From: Bacteroidaceae bacterium
GTDB taxonomy: Bacteria; Bacteroidota; Bacteroidia; Bacteroidales; Bacteroidaceae
Assembly (NCBI GenBank): GCA_017420875.1
Contig: JAFQNW010000039.1
Location: forward strand, 1-33,936
Length of the DNA stretch: 33,936 nucleotides
Reading direction: 5' to 3'
The position numbers and the translations under genes were made by a program. The notes beneath the pieces were generated by a model. The model had not been told where the DNA came from, searched no databases, and was given only the letters and a program-made list of their open reading frames with translations. Shown one piece after another: positions 25,373 through 33,936 of the stretch; position 1 is the first letter of the stretch, and each line of letters opens with the position of its first letter.

Positions 25373-26851
25373 ATGAAAAATTATATTAAATCAATTGCAC
25401 TTTCAGTTTTCTGCTTGACTTCGGTAGCGTTTACTGGTTGTGAAGATTTCTTGACAGAAGACCCACAATCACAGTATTCTGCTGACACTTTCTACAAGCA
25501 AGACTCTGACTTTGAATTTGCTATTGCAGGTGTATATGCACAGCAACAAGGTATGTTCGCTTATAGCGGTGGCGCCATCCGTCTTCCAATTACTCGTGCT
25601 GACGAATTAGTAGTTGGTGCAGGCTATTGCGACGAAAACGATACATTTACAGACAATGGATCTGGTTCAGTAATCCCTGGATACTGGAATTCACTTTATA
25701 CAATGATCTACAGATCTAATGCAATTTTGGACAAGATTGATGAAGTAGAATTTAAGGATGCAACAAAGAAGAGCAACATCAAGGGTGAAGCTTTGGCACT
25801 CCGTGCTTGGGCATACTACAATTTGGGCATCAACTTTGGTGGTGTACCATTGATTGACAAGACTCTTTCTACTCCAGAAACTAAGAAAATTGCTCGTTCT
25901 ACACAAGCTGAGACTCTTGCTTTCGCAGCAGCTGACTATAAAGCAGCAATCGACTTGCTTCCAGAAGCATGGACAGGCAATGGTTTGGGTCGCGTAACTA
26001 AGTATGCTGCTATGGCAGGTTTGGCACGTTTGTACATGTTCGAAAGTAACTTCAGCAGCGCTGCTCCTCTTTTGAAGAGCATCATCGACTCTGGTAAGTA
26101 CAAGATGGCTGAAAACTACGTAGATTGCTTCAACGATGCATTCGATAACACAGAAGAACGCGTTTGGGAAGTTCAATTCATGACAGGAGGTTTGGGAGAA
26201 GGTAACACATTCTGTGCTTCTTGGTTGCCTGCAGGTTACGTAGGTGATTTGGGCCCATGACCAGGTTCTTCTGCTTCTCAACCTGTAGCAGAAGACTTCA
26301 TCAATGCCTACGAAGAAGGTGACTTGCGTAAGGATGTATCAGTTATCACTGACGTTACAGTAGGTAGCACAGTAGACGGAAACTGGTATGTTCAAAAGTT
26401 CTTGCACTACACTGCTACTCCAGTTAACCACGACGACTTTGGCTACAACATGCCAATCGTACGTTACACTGACGTTATCATGATGTATGCTGAATGTTTG
26501 AACGAAGCTGGTTACGTAGCTGATGGCGAAGCTTTCAAGTTGATCAACAGTGTACGTGAACGTGCAGGTTTGGCTGCATTGACTTCTACTACAACTCCTG
26601 ACCAAGCAGCATTCCGCAAGGCTATCATGCAAGAACGCCGTGTAGAATTCGCATTCGAAGGTTTGCGTTGGTGGGACCTTGTTCGTTGGGACACTGCTTT
26701 GGAAGTAATGAACAACTTCTTGAAGCAAAGCGAAAACAAGAATGGTACATACCAAATGGGTAGCAACGACCGCAAGATTTATGCTATTCCAACAACTGAA
26801 ATCGACCGTTACGGTGACACTTCAGTAATGTGGCAAAACCCTGGATATTAA
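25373..26851 (+). pseudogene. SusD/RagB-family glycan-binding lipoprotein, interrupted by an in-frame TGA
   Basis: The coding stretch would give a normal 492-codon SusD. It starts with a signal peptide and lipobox FTGC (Cys23), then CEDFLTEDPQSQYSADTFYK, TPR-like helices (ALALRAWAYYNLGINFGG) and the C-terminal RagB/SusD blocks VRERAGL, ERRVEFAFEGLRWWDLVRW and IPTTEIDRY. Codon 296 is TGA (26258-26260), after YVGDLGP, and the same frame continues without any shift to the normal end at 26851. A single base change from TGG or GGA would explain it. The rest of the sequence shows no decay and keeps the strong codon bias of SusC, so this is a very recent mutation, a sequencing error, or rarely read-through. 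If real, the truncated protein lacks about 40 percent of the fold and the importer would lose its lid. The strong terminator after it closes the SusCD unit. Confidence 0.85.
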
Positions 26852-26866
26852 TTCATCGTTTATAAC

Positions 26867-26919
26867 AACCTCAGGAGAATTAGCTCTTATGGGTAACCTC
26901 TCCTGAGGTTTCTTTTTAT
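26867..26919 (+). terminator. Intrinsic terminator after SusD
   Basis: Perfect 12-bp stem AACCTCAGGAGA / TCTCCTGAGGTT (26867-26878 and 26899-26910), a 20-base loop and the tail TCTTTTTAT. It lies 15 bases after the SusD stop and before the GH78 gene, which must have its own promoter or rely on read-through. Confidence 0.88.
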
Positions 26920-26941
26920 AAAACTTTCAATCACTAGCAAC

Positions 26942-29575
26942 ATGCATTACCTCCAACGAATCCTTCTACTCGTTTTCATTCAATCGCTGGTGTCGTTTAC
27001 TCAAGCAGCAGTGATACATGATTTGAATTGTAACAAATTAATAAATCCATTGGGGATAGACACAACTACCCCTATGTTTGGTTGGAAAGTCAAATCAACG
27101 CTTCAAGCAGATGAGCAGACTCATTACCAAATATTGGTAGCTAGTTCCTTGGAACTGTTAAACGAGAACGTTGGTGATTTGTGGGATTCCGGTAAAGTAA
27201 AATCATCCGAACAAATTGCCATAAATTATAACGGAAAGAAACTAAAGTCTGGAGATGTTGCATACTGGAAAGTAAAAACTTGGACACTTAAAGAAGGCGA
27301 ACAAACTTGGAGTAAAACTGCTCATTTTAGTGTAGGATTGCTTAATTCATCAGATTGGCAAGGTCAATTCATCAGTTTCAACCCCATGGGAGTTAGAAAC
27401 ATCCAATCCCCTCTATTCTGGAAAAGATTCAATATCAACGAAACGAACAAGAAATACTTGCTTCATGTCAATTCATTAGGGTATCATGAAGTACATCTAA
27501 ACGGAAAAAAGATAGGCGATGCAGTGCTTCAACCTGCTGTATCGCAGACAGACAAGCGTTCATTAATCTGCACATATGACTTGACCGAACTTATACAAGC
27601 AGGCAACAACGATTTGGTTCTTTGGTTATCGGAAGGATGGTGCCGGACAGACGGTACTAACCGTTTATGCCCATATCCTACCTTCAGAGCACAGATACAA
27701 GAAATTGACTCTACAGGCAAAGTTACAAACACTATTGCTACAGACGAAACTTGGAAGGCAAGAGAAAGCGGATATACTTCGCCTGGCAGTTGGAGACCTT
27801 TTGAATTTAATGGAGAAGAAGTGGATGCCCAAGTAATGTTGGCAGACTTCTCCAAACCTACTTTAGAACAGGCCTTGTGGGGAAAGGCATCTATCGCTAA
27901 AGTAGCAGCACATACGGCTACACCACAAATGGTAGAGCCGGCACGCATAATAAACAGCCTCCATCCTGTTTCAATCAAACGTTACGGAGACAGCTGTTGG
28001 CTCATTGATTTTGGCAAATGTTTGACAGGATTCGTGGAAATAAACTTTTCGCCCTTACAAGCCAACCAAAAAGTGATGATAGAATATGCTGACTGCCTAG
28101 AAGCCAACGATAAGTTTCCGGACAATCGTCGGGGTGATTTTAAAGATATCTATTTCGCATCAGGCAAGAAAAACGAAAAGTTCATTAACAAGTTCAACTT
28201 TCATGGATTCAGATATATAAAGTTGAGTGGTATTCGCAGAACACCAAAAGCCGAAGACATACAAGCACACCTTATTCATACCGATTACGGAACAGGTGCC
28301 CGTTTTGAAAGTTCGGATGCGGACTTGAACGCAATCCACGACATGATACAATATACCATCCAATGTCTTACACCGGCAGGTTACATGATAGACTGTCCAC
28401 ACATCGAACGTTTGGGTTATGGAGGTGATGGAAATGCCTCTACTCCTACCTTACAAACGATGTACAATGTATCACCTTTAATTTACAATTGGGTACAGGC
28501 GTGGGCAGATGTTCAACGTCCTGACGGTGGTATGCCGCATACAGCACCCGCCCCACCTTACGGTGCAGGAGGCGGTCCATATTGGTGTGGATTTTTCATA
28601 ATAGCCTCCTGGCAAAACTACATCCACTACAAGGACAACCGCTTGCTGACAAAGTACTATCCAGAAATGAAGAAATGGCTATCGTATGTAGAAAAGTTTA
28701 GTAAGGATGACTTGTTAGGCAAATGGGAGAACGACCCTCTACGAAGAAACTACTATTTAGGGGACTGGGCCGCCCCAGAAAATGTCAAAGTACAAGACAG
28801 CACTTCTGTAGAGTTGGTTAACAATTGCTTCGTAGCTATCTGCTACGAGACTATGAGCAAGATAGCCAACATTCGTCAAGAGAAAAAAGATGCACAGAAT
28901 TTTGCATCCAAGGCTCAGAAGATTAGAAAGAAACTTCATGCCAAGCATTTCCATGCTGATAAAGGAAGTTATTCTACAGGATCTCAAATAGACCTTTGTT
29001 ACCCAATGCTTGCCAAAGTTACGCCAAAGAATAAAGTAACCCATGTAATCAATACATTGAAGCAATATACACAAACCAATTATAAGGGAAACCTTACTAC
29101 AGGATTGGTAGGTGTACCCATCATTACCCAATGGGCAACACAAGCTGGAGAAGCCGAATTTATGTATAGCATGCTAAAGAAACGCGATTACCCCAGCTAC
29201 CTCTATATGATAGACAATGGTGCAACGACTACGTGGGAATATTGGAACGGCTACAGAAGCCGTATCCATAATTGCTACAATGGTATCGGTTCGTGGTTCT
29301 ATGAGGCATTGGGAGGTATCACTCCTGATGAAAAACACCCAGGATTTGAGCATGTCTTTATTGCCCCTCAATATGTAGATGGTTTGACACACGTTAAGGT
29401 ATCAAAACCTACGCCCTACGGTTCGATAGCATCGGAGTGGAAAGTTGACGGTAAAGTATTTACGTTATCAGTATCAATACCGTTCGGCTCATCGGCTACC
29501 GTTACATTACCGGGAAGCAACAAAAAGCAGACTATAAAGAGCGGTGACTATCGTTTCGAAACCGTTTTAAAATAA
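26942..29575 (+). CDS. GH78 alpha-L-rhamnosidase
   Basis: An 877-residue exported enzyme that should release terminal L-rhamnose with inversion. A signal peptide ends near TQAA, followed by the Bacteroidota GH78 N-terminal beta-sandwich (DLNCNKLINPLGIDTTTPMF). The (alpha/alpha)6 catalytic domain contains DCPHIERLGYGGDGN, in which Asp484, Glu489 and Asp496 keep the 0/+5/+12 spacing of the rhamnose-contacting residues in characterised GH78 enzymes; Glu489 is the expected general acid. The second block GATTTWEYWNG holds Glu766, the likely base, followed by the conserved HNCYNGIGSWFY. A C-terminal beta domain closes the protein. The full length is typical. Only 8 bases separate it from the second AraC gene, so the two are co-transcribed. 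Confidence 0.92.
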   Translation: MHYLQRILLLVFIQSLVSFTQAAVIHDLNCNKLINPLGIDTTTPMFGWKVKSTLQADEQTHYQILVASSLELLNENVGDLWDSGKVKSSEQIAINYNGKKLKSGDVAYWKVKTWTLKEGEQTWSKTAHFSVGLLNSSDWQGQFISFNPMGVRNIQSPLFWKRFNINETNKKYLLHVNSLGYHEVHLNGKKIGDAVLQPAVSQTDKRSLICTYDLTELIQAGNNDLVLWLSEGWCRTDGTNRLCPYPTFRAQIQEIDSTGKVTNTIATDETWKARESGYTSPGSWRPFEFNGEEVDAQVMLADFSKPTLEQALWGKASIAKVAAHTATPQMVEPARIINSLHPVSIKRYGDSCWLIDFGKCLTGFVEINFSPLQANQKVMIEYADCLEANDKFPDNRRGDFKDIYFASGKKNEKFINKFNFHGFRYIKLSGIRRTPKAEDIQAHLIHTDYGTGARFESSDADLNAIHDMIQYTIQCLTPAGYMIDCPHIERLGYGGDGNASTPTLQTMYNVSPLIYNWVQAWADVQRPDGGMPHTAPAPPYGAGGGPYWCGFFIIASWQNYIHYKDNRLLTKYYPEMKKWLSYVEKFSKDDLLGKWENDPLRRNYYLGDWAAPENVKVQDSTSVELVNNCFVAICYETMSKIANIRQEKKDAQNFASKAQKIRKKLHAKHFHADKGSYSTGSQIDLCYPMLAKVTPKNKVTHVINTLKQYTQTNYKGNLTTGLVGVPIITQWATQAGEAEFMYSMLKKRDYPSYLYMIDNGATTTWEYWNGYRSRIHNCYNGIGSWFYEALGGITPDEKHPGFEHVFIAPQYVDGLTHVKVSKPTPYGSIASEWKVDGKVFTLSVSIPFGSSATVTLPGSNKKQTIKSGDYRFETVLK

Positions 29576-29583
29576 TTAAATCC

Positions 29584-30453
29584 ATGAAGTCGGTCAAATA
29601 CATTGTAGAAAATCCTCGGGATGCCCTTTGGGGACTTTCGATAACTACAGTCGGATATGAGTGTTATAAAGCAAACGATCCATACCCGTCAAAGGAACAT
29701 AATTCAGGATATTATTTTGACCCCGACAAAGGACGTACGATACAAGAGTATCAATTATGTTATATCACCGAAGGCGTAGGCACATTTAAAAGTGCCTCCT
29801 GCCCTTCGTGTGAAATCAGGAGTGGAATGATGTTCTTGCTTTTTCCAAACGAATGGCATACCTTTTCACCTCATAAAAACAGTACTTGGAAACAATACTG
29901 GATAGGTTTTAAAGGTATAAACATTGATTTAAGAGCAGAGAACGGTTTTATAAAAAAAGAGAAACCATTATTCAATGTCGGAATCAATGACAACATTGTG
30001 GGTGCATTCAAGCAGGCCATTGATGCAGCATTGAACGAAAGTCCACACTTCCAGATACTTTTGGCTGGAATTACGAATTACCTATTGGGACTGATGTTTT
30101 GTCTAGACCAAAATAAAAAATTAGGAGAGAACAACAGTATCATCCATAAAATGAACCTGGCTCGAGGATGGATGCACGAAGACTTGGAGAAACCAGTTTC
30201 CGTTCAAGACATAGCCAATAAATTAGGCATGAGCTATTCCTCCTTCCGAAAATACTTCAAAGATTATTCCGGGGTTTCGCCTTCCCGTTATTTACAGGAC
30301 ATCAGGTTACAACATGCCAAAGCATTACTGAGAACCACCGAATTGTCTATAAAGGAAATTGCGTATAGACTTCATTTTGAAACTTCCGACTACTTTTCGT
30401 CCCTTTTCCATAAGAAGACAGGATTAAGCCCAAGCGAATTCCGGAATTTATAA
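29584..30453 (+). CDS. AraC-family transcriptional regulator
   Basis: A 289-residue regulator. The N-terminal domain is the AraC-binding jelly roll with YQLCYITEGVGTFKS and the FPNEWHTFSP segment, similar to rhamnose- and arabinose-responsive regulators of Bacteroidota glycan loci. The C-terminal module has both helix-turn-helix units: VSVQDIANKLGMSYSSFRKYF and LSIKEIAYRLHFETSDYFSS, then KKTGLSPSEFRN, which is the standard end. It follows the GH78 gene by 8 bases, so it is probably made together with the rhamnosidase and may respond to rhamnose or a rhamnose-containing oligosaccharide; that ligand is inferred from context only. Confidence 0.9.
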   Translation: MKSVKYIVENPRDALWGLSITTVGYECYKANDPYPSKEHNSGYYFDPDKGRTIQEYQLCYITEGVGTFKSASCPSCEIRSGMMFLLFPNEWHTFSPHKNSTWKQYWIGFKGINIDLRAENGFIKKEKPLFNVGINDNIVGAFKQAIDAALNESPHFQILLAGITNYLLGLMFCLDQNKKLGENNSIIHKMNLARGWMHEDLEKPVSVQDIANKLGMSYSSFRKYFKDYSGVSPSRYLQDIRLQHAKALLRTTELSIKEIAYRLHFETSDYFSSLFHKKTGLSPSEFRNL

Positions 30454-30504
30454 GAAGAGCTAAAAGAGAATTAAGGGTTCTTTAGGCTTCAAAGCGTTTA
30501 TGTT

Positions 30505-30584
30505 AAAACGTCAAGGCGTTTGATACAAAACAACAAGGCGTTTTAAAAAAACGCGAAGGCATCTTATAAAAGACACCTTCGCGT
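30505..30584 (-). terminator. Second copy of the composite repeat; probable terminator of the GH78-like minus-strand gene
   Basis: Units AAAACGTCAAGGCGTTT (30505-30521) and AAAACAACAAGGCGTTTT (30527-30544) are followed by AAAAAAACGC and a hairpin with arms ACGCGAAGG (30551-30559) and CCTTCGCGT (30576-30584). On the minus strand the hairpin is followed by seven T residues, placing a terminator about 25 bases after the GH78-like stop. The order and spacing equal those at 221-303. Confidence 0.7.
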
Positions 30585-30608
30585 ATCAACCTTTACCTCA
30601 AGAACAAC

Positions 30609-33182
30609 TTAACTATGTTTCAGTTTCAATTTAAGTTTCTTCGTATTCTCTAAAAGATAAACCTTTATCCCATTCGCCTCTGTTCTTAACAATGGCAAGT
30701 TAACTTTCTCGCGTTCGTCCAACCATATTTCAGCAGAAACATTATTCGGCATGTCAATGATAACAGTGCGATTGCCCAACTTACCTTTAGAGAAGAAGTG
30801 AACGAAACCTCTTTGAGTATACACATCAAATTCTACCTGCTCCAAGTCGGCTACTTGTGGTTCAATTTTAATGAGACTTCCATCTGCCTTCAGCGGAGAG
30901 ATACCAGCAACTCCCTGACTTAATGCAATCAAAGGTGCTACGGCACAATGGCTCCATTGTGATGTATTGTCTGGTTTCGCATCGAAGAACTCTTGCAACG
31001 TATTGTTCTCCCATACCGAGCGCATTTGTCCCCATTGCGTTCTCAAATGTTCGATAACCTTATCCATTCTGCGATATTTAGCTAGTGCCCAAACTGGCCA
31101 AACGATGTTACAAGGGTATGAAGAGCCCAAATTAGACGGACAATTTACTAGAATATCCAAACTCTTTTCGGTTTCACCATTCGGACACAAATTGTACATC
31201 AAGGCAACAGACAACGAACGGTCGCAATAACGGTCTTCGCCTTCTTCGGCACGCCATGGCATATTGGCTACGAACACTTTCTGTTCCTTATCCCAGAATT
31301 TGCGAATACAATTTTCTTCAAGCATCTTTCCATAAGCCAACACATCCTGTTCCAAATCTGGGCGTTCGAACAATACGCAGAGAGGAGCCAATGCATTCTT
31401 ACACATCGCAGCTACATATAAATTGAGTGCCAACTCTTTGTGCTTGTTCTGCTTATAAGACAAATGATCGATATAAACCGAACAGATACCAATATCCTCT
31501 GCCGGAATCAGTTTTTCGGTAGGATGTGTCAACGTCTTCATGTATTGATAGAACTTTATCAAACGTGGGAAGACTTCGGTCAGATAATCCTTATTACCTG
31601 TATACATGTAATAATGATAGGTATCGAAACAGAATCCTACACTATGGTCTAAAATTGGGCCCCAAGCGGTCATCTGCACTTGTCTTTCAAACACACGTAC
31701 CAATCTGTCCCAGCCTGGCCAGCTATCCATGAAATAGCCTTCCAAAGAACTACCCTGGCTGAATGTATTGATGTATCTGCCCACAAGGCTATCGCTCTTC
31801 AGGAATTGGTAAACGGCATGTAACTGATGGCTACCATCGCCACTATATTGTTGGCGTTCGCGAGCCATACCGTCGACAAGCGTTTCCTGAGCACAATTGT
31901 TCAGCGTATTGATTGAAGCATTCAACACATGTTGAAGAGTATCATCCTTAACGACAATATTCGGAGTGACGCTCCATGGATACACTCTTCTTCGCATACC
32001 GATATTCGAAATCTTTACCGGACGATCGAAGTTACGAACCAACAATTGCACCCAACGATAACTTTCAAAATCGAAGGTCTCGAACGTATTGATACCTTCC
32101 TTACAAATCAATCTGGACCAAGAATGAAAATGAGAGTTGATGATAGCCGGACCACCTTGTTCGTGAGCTTCGTGTACCAACATTTCCACGATGGTTCCTT
32201 CAGGAGCATCGATGGTAAAGAAGGGGAAACCTACCCCTTGCTCGTCGTAAGCAAAAATATAGGAAACTGTTTTATCGCCTTGCGGTTCAATGATAAATAC
32301 ACTATCATTTACATTCTCTTTGTACAACACTCTATCTTGAACCTCGTATGCCTTGTCGTCCATCGCCATATCGAAGAAATTTTCGGCAGGCACTTTCCAA
32401 TCAATCACCATGGACTCTTTCAAGGAAGGATTCTTCACGAATGTTTCTTTCATCATCGGAACCGTTCTTTCACGTATTTCTACGGTTCTATTCCCATTAC
32501 GGGCCTCCCAAATATAATCACGGTATCCGTTAGCCATAGAAGGTCTATTACCTGGTCCCAATATTTTTGCTGGCAACCAATCCTCGCCCATCACATAGTC
32601 TGCCTTGTCCCAACCATATGGATACAATCGGGCATCGAAGCATTCTTGCAAAGAACGCAAGAACCATCTTTTAAATTTCCCCGGTTCCCAACTTCTAGCC
32701 AAAGAGCACTTCCAAGAAGCATCAGACACAATGTTCATGCCATCAATATCCAAGTTTAACAACAACCCCGGCTTACCAAACGGTGTTGTTCCATCACCAC
32801 TACCAAAGAAACATACTTCTACTGCAATGGTATTCGTTCCTTTCTTCAAATACTTTTTAATATCCAAAGGATCAGCTTCCTGCCATCTCGGATCGGAAGG
32901 TGCAGGTCCCCATTGAACCCGTTCGCCATTCACGAAAATCTTATAACGACTATCTGCAATAATCCAACCTTTCGCTTGCTGCGGAAGTTCGTTTAAAACA
33001 ATATCCTTTCGGAAAAGCACAAACGTATTTTGCAAAGTTCTGGTAGATGGATACCAGATCCACTTGGCTGGATTCAAATCCAATCGCTTACCGTATTCGT
33101 TACGGGAAGATGCATTCACACCTACAAACGAACATAGCAAATAAGCAACCAAACAAATAAAGATTCTAAACTTATTTTTCAT
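30609..33182 (-). CDS. GH78-like alpha-L-rhamnosidase-related protein
   Basis: An 857-residue exported protein with a signal peptide ending near VNAS. N-terminal beta-sandwich domains (KWIWYPSTRTLQNTF, then RYKIFVNGERVQWGPAPSDPRW) are typical of Bacteroidota rhamnosidase-related proteins. The (alpha/alpha)6 domain contains DGMARERQQYSGDGSHQ, where Asp437, Glu442 and Asp449 keep the 0/+5/+12 spacing of GH78 acidic residues, although the usual Cys-Pro after the first Asp is Gly-Met. Further on, NNTLQEFFDAKP and SQWSHC match the late catalytic region. It may hydrolyse rhamnosides or another 6-deoxy or pentosyl linkage. It lies 35 bases after the isomerase-like gene on the same strand and probably forms an operon with it, convergent with the main locus. 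Confidence 0.82.
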   Translation of the reverse strand: MKNKFRIFICLVAYLLCSFVGVNASSRNEYGKRLDLNPAKWIWYPSTRTLQNTFVLFRKDIVLNELPQQAKGWIIADSRYKIFVNGERVQWGPAPSDPRWQEADPLDIKKYLKKGTNTIAVEVCFFGSGDGTTPFGKPGLLLNLDIDGMNIVSDASWKCSLARSWEPGKFKRWFLRSLQECFDARLYPYGWDKADYVMGEDWLPAKILGPGNRPSMANGYRDYIWEARNGNRTVEIRERTVPMMKETFVKNPSLKESMVIDWKVPAENFFDMAMDDKAYEVQDRVLYKENVNDSVFIIEPQGDKTVSYIFAYDEQGVGFPFFTIDAPEGTIVEMLVHEAHEQGGPAIINSHFHSWSRLICKEGINTFETFDFESYRWVQLLVRNFDRPVKISNIGMRRRVYPWSVTPNIVVKDDTLQHVLNASINTLNNCAQETLVDGMARERQQYSGDGSHQLHAVYQFLKSDSLVGRYINTFSQGSSLEGYFMDSWPGWDRLVRVFERQVQMTAWGPILDHSVGFCFDTYHYYMYTGNKDYLTEVFPRLIKFYQYMKTLTHPTEKLIPAEDIGICSVYIDHLSYKQNKHKELALNLYVAAMCKNALAPLCVLFERPDLEQDVLAYGKMLEENCIRKFWDKEQKVFVANMPWRAEEGEDRYCDRSLSVALMYNLCPNGETEKSLDILVNCPSNLGSSYPCNIVWPVWALAKYRRMDKVIEHLRTQWGQMRSVWENNTLQEFFDAKPDNTSQWSHCAVAPLIALSQGVAGISPLKADGSLIKIEPQVADLEQVEFDVYTQRGFVHFFSKGKLGNRTVIIDMPNNVSAEIWLDEREKVNLPLLRTEANGIKVYLLENTKKLKLKLKHS

Positions 33183-33217
33183 GTATCAATTGTTTTTTCT
33201 ATTACTTATGCAATAAC

Positions 33218-33936
33218 TTAGCATACCTTTACAATAGGTATATTCAACAAACTAGCCACCTTTTCAAGTTTATGTGCAACGTGTCCTCTACCGATGGCAC
33301 AATGGTGAGAAGGACCCGCCTTACTCCATGCATTGATGAAAGCACGAGCACCACATGAAAAACGATAACGGCTATTTGTATTACCAATATTCAATACAGG
33401 ACCTTCAACCGCTTCGGCCTCAGCAACTAATAAGAACACTCCATCACGGCCTTCACACACTGAAAGTAAAGTTACATCACCCGGCTTAACAGTCATTTGG
33501 ATAGATAGTCCCTTACCCGGTTTACCATGATAAACCGGAAGCGGTACCAATTGTACTGCATCATCCGACATTGCAAAATGTGCAGGACCGTCGTGTCCCC
33601 AAAGCACAACGTCGTCGTTAAAATCAGCAGTATATAGTTCCGAGAAACTTCCACCGGCTCCCAAAAGCGACATAATTTTCATCGCTTGCACATTCTTCAC
33701 TTCACATTCACCAGCTACCGGTACACCTTTACCTGTCAAAAGTGTATTACCTACAATTACCGATGTAATCAAGTTTTCATAAGTACTACCATTTCTTCCT
33801 TCATAGTAGTATGCCATCGAACCCAAATCATGCGATTCAACCAAACGGTCTAAAGCAACCGAAGTACGTGCCGCTCTATCTAATTCGTATTCTTCACAGT
33901 CTTCTGCGACATGGAACGTTTCTTCGAATTCTTTTC
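33218..33936 (-). CDS. Arabinose/fucose isomerase-like protein, 5' end outside the window
   Basis: A partial gene: the frame is open to the window edge, so the N-terminal half is missing and about 238 C-terminal residues are visible. The segment matches the L-arabinose/L-fucose isomerase superfamily, with likely metal and substrate ligands in [26 protein letters not shown] and [12 protein letters not shown]. The TTG in-frame at 33844 is not the true start, because the upstream codons continue the protein (for example [17 protein letters not shown]). Such enzymes interconvert aldoses and ketoses in the cytoplasm. Next to a rhamnosidase-like gene, L-rhamnose, L-fucose or L-arabinose are the first candidates, but the specificity cannot be read here. 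Confidence 0.75.
   Translation of the reverse strand, partial: KEFEETFHVAEDCEEYELDRAARTSVALDRLVESHDLGSMAYYYEGRNGSTYENLITSVIVGNTLLTGKGVPVAGECEVKNVQAMKIMSLLGAGGSFSELYTADFNDDVVLWGHDGPAHFAMSDDAVQLVPLPVYHGKPGKGLSIQMTVKPGDVTLLSVCEGRDGVFLLVAEAEAVEGPVLNIGNTNSRYRFSCGARAFINAWSKAGPSHHCAIGRGHVAHKLEKVASLLNIPIVKVC

Noticed and set aside
26258-26260. Selenocysteine or recoded TGA in SusD
   Set aside because: I see no SECIS-like hairpin directly after the codon, SusD proteins have no known selenocysteine, and TGA is a normal stop for other genes in the window.
31929-32759. 276-codon plus-strand frame opposite the GH78-like gene
   Set aside because: It lies entirely inside a clear glycosidase gene on the other strand; its composition is that of an antisense shadow, with no domain.

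Overview
The window comes from an anaerobic gut-type member of the Bacteroidota, close to Bacteroides, Phocaeicola or Prevotella. The signs are a SusC/SusD-type outer-membrane glycan importer, many exo-glycosidases with lipoprotein signals, AraC-type regulators, upstream boxes of the Bacteroidota TAnnTTTG (-7) type, moderate-to-low GC, and an oxygen-sensitive glycyl radical enzyme. I cannot name the species. I saw no rRNA, tRNA, CRISPR array or insertion sequence.

Left part (1-10.6 kb), housekeeping and accessory genes. A minus-strand operon (3190 to 391) encodes an SPFH membrane protein, a tiny ribbon-helix-helix regulator, a DUF1648-type membrane protein and a beta-propeller lipoprotein. 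The last three genes are joined by ATGA overlaps. A perfect tandem 11-bp repeat lies just before the operon and a 40-bp palindrome with a T run ends it. Then on the plus strand come a PIF1/RecD-like helicase with a TPR tail, a TsaC/YciO-type protein and an MscS channel. A minus-strand YhcC-like radical SAM protein, a plus-strand dipeptidyl peptidase IV-like protein and a 152-residue protein of unknown function follow.

Right part (10.8-33.9 kb), a polysaccharide utilization locus. An AraC regulator precedes a tight operon with gaps of about 18-22 bp or overlaps: GH92 alpha-mannosidase lipoprotein, glycyl radical enzyme (GRE) activase, GRE, small cupin, second GH92 with an inserted PA14 domain, and a GH28-like beta-helix protein. 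After a 405-bp leader come SusC and SusD, then a GH78 alpha-L-rhamnosidase and a second AraC regulator. On the opposite strand, convergent with these, lie a second GH78-like protein and the 3' part of an arabinose/fucose isomerase-like gene that runs off the window. The layout suggests import and exo-cleavage of a glycan holding alpha-mannose, L-rhamnose and probably a uronic acid, with cytoplasmic radical chemistry and isomerization of a released sugar.

The most unusual content is the GRE/activase/cupin module placed between two alpha-mannosidases. The GRE keeps the catalytic Cys and the glycyl radical loop, but has Trp where the Glu of the dehydratase and lyase GREs (Cys-x-Glu) normally sits, so its reaction is not predictable from known classes. 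The only SusC/SusD pair also carries two reading-frame problems as sequenced: SusD has an internal in-frame TGA, and the likely SusC start is one base out of frame across a G7 tract.
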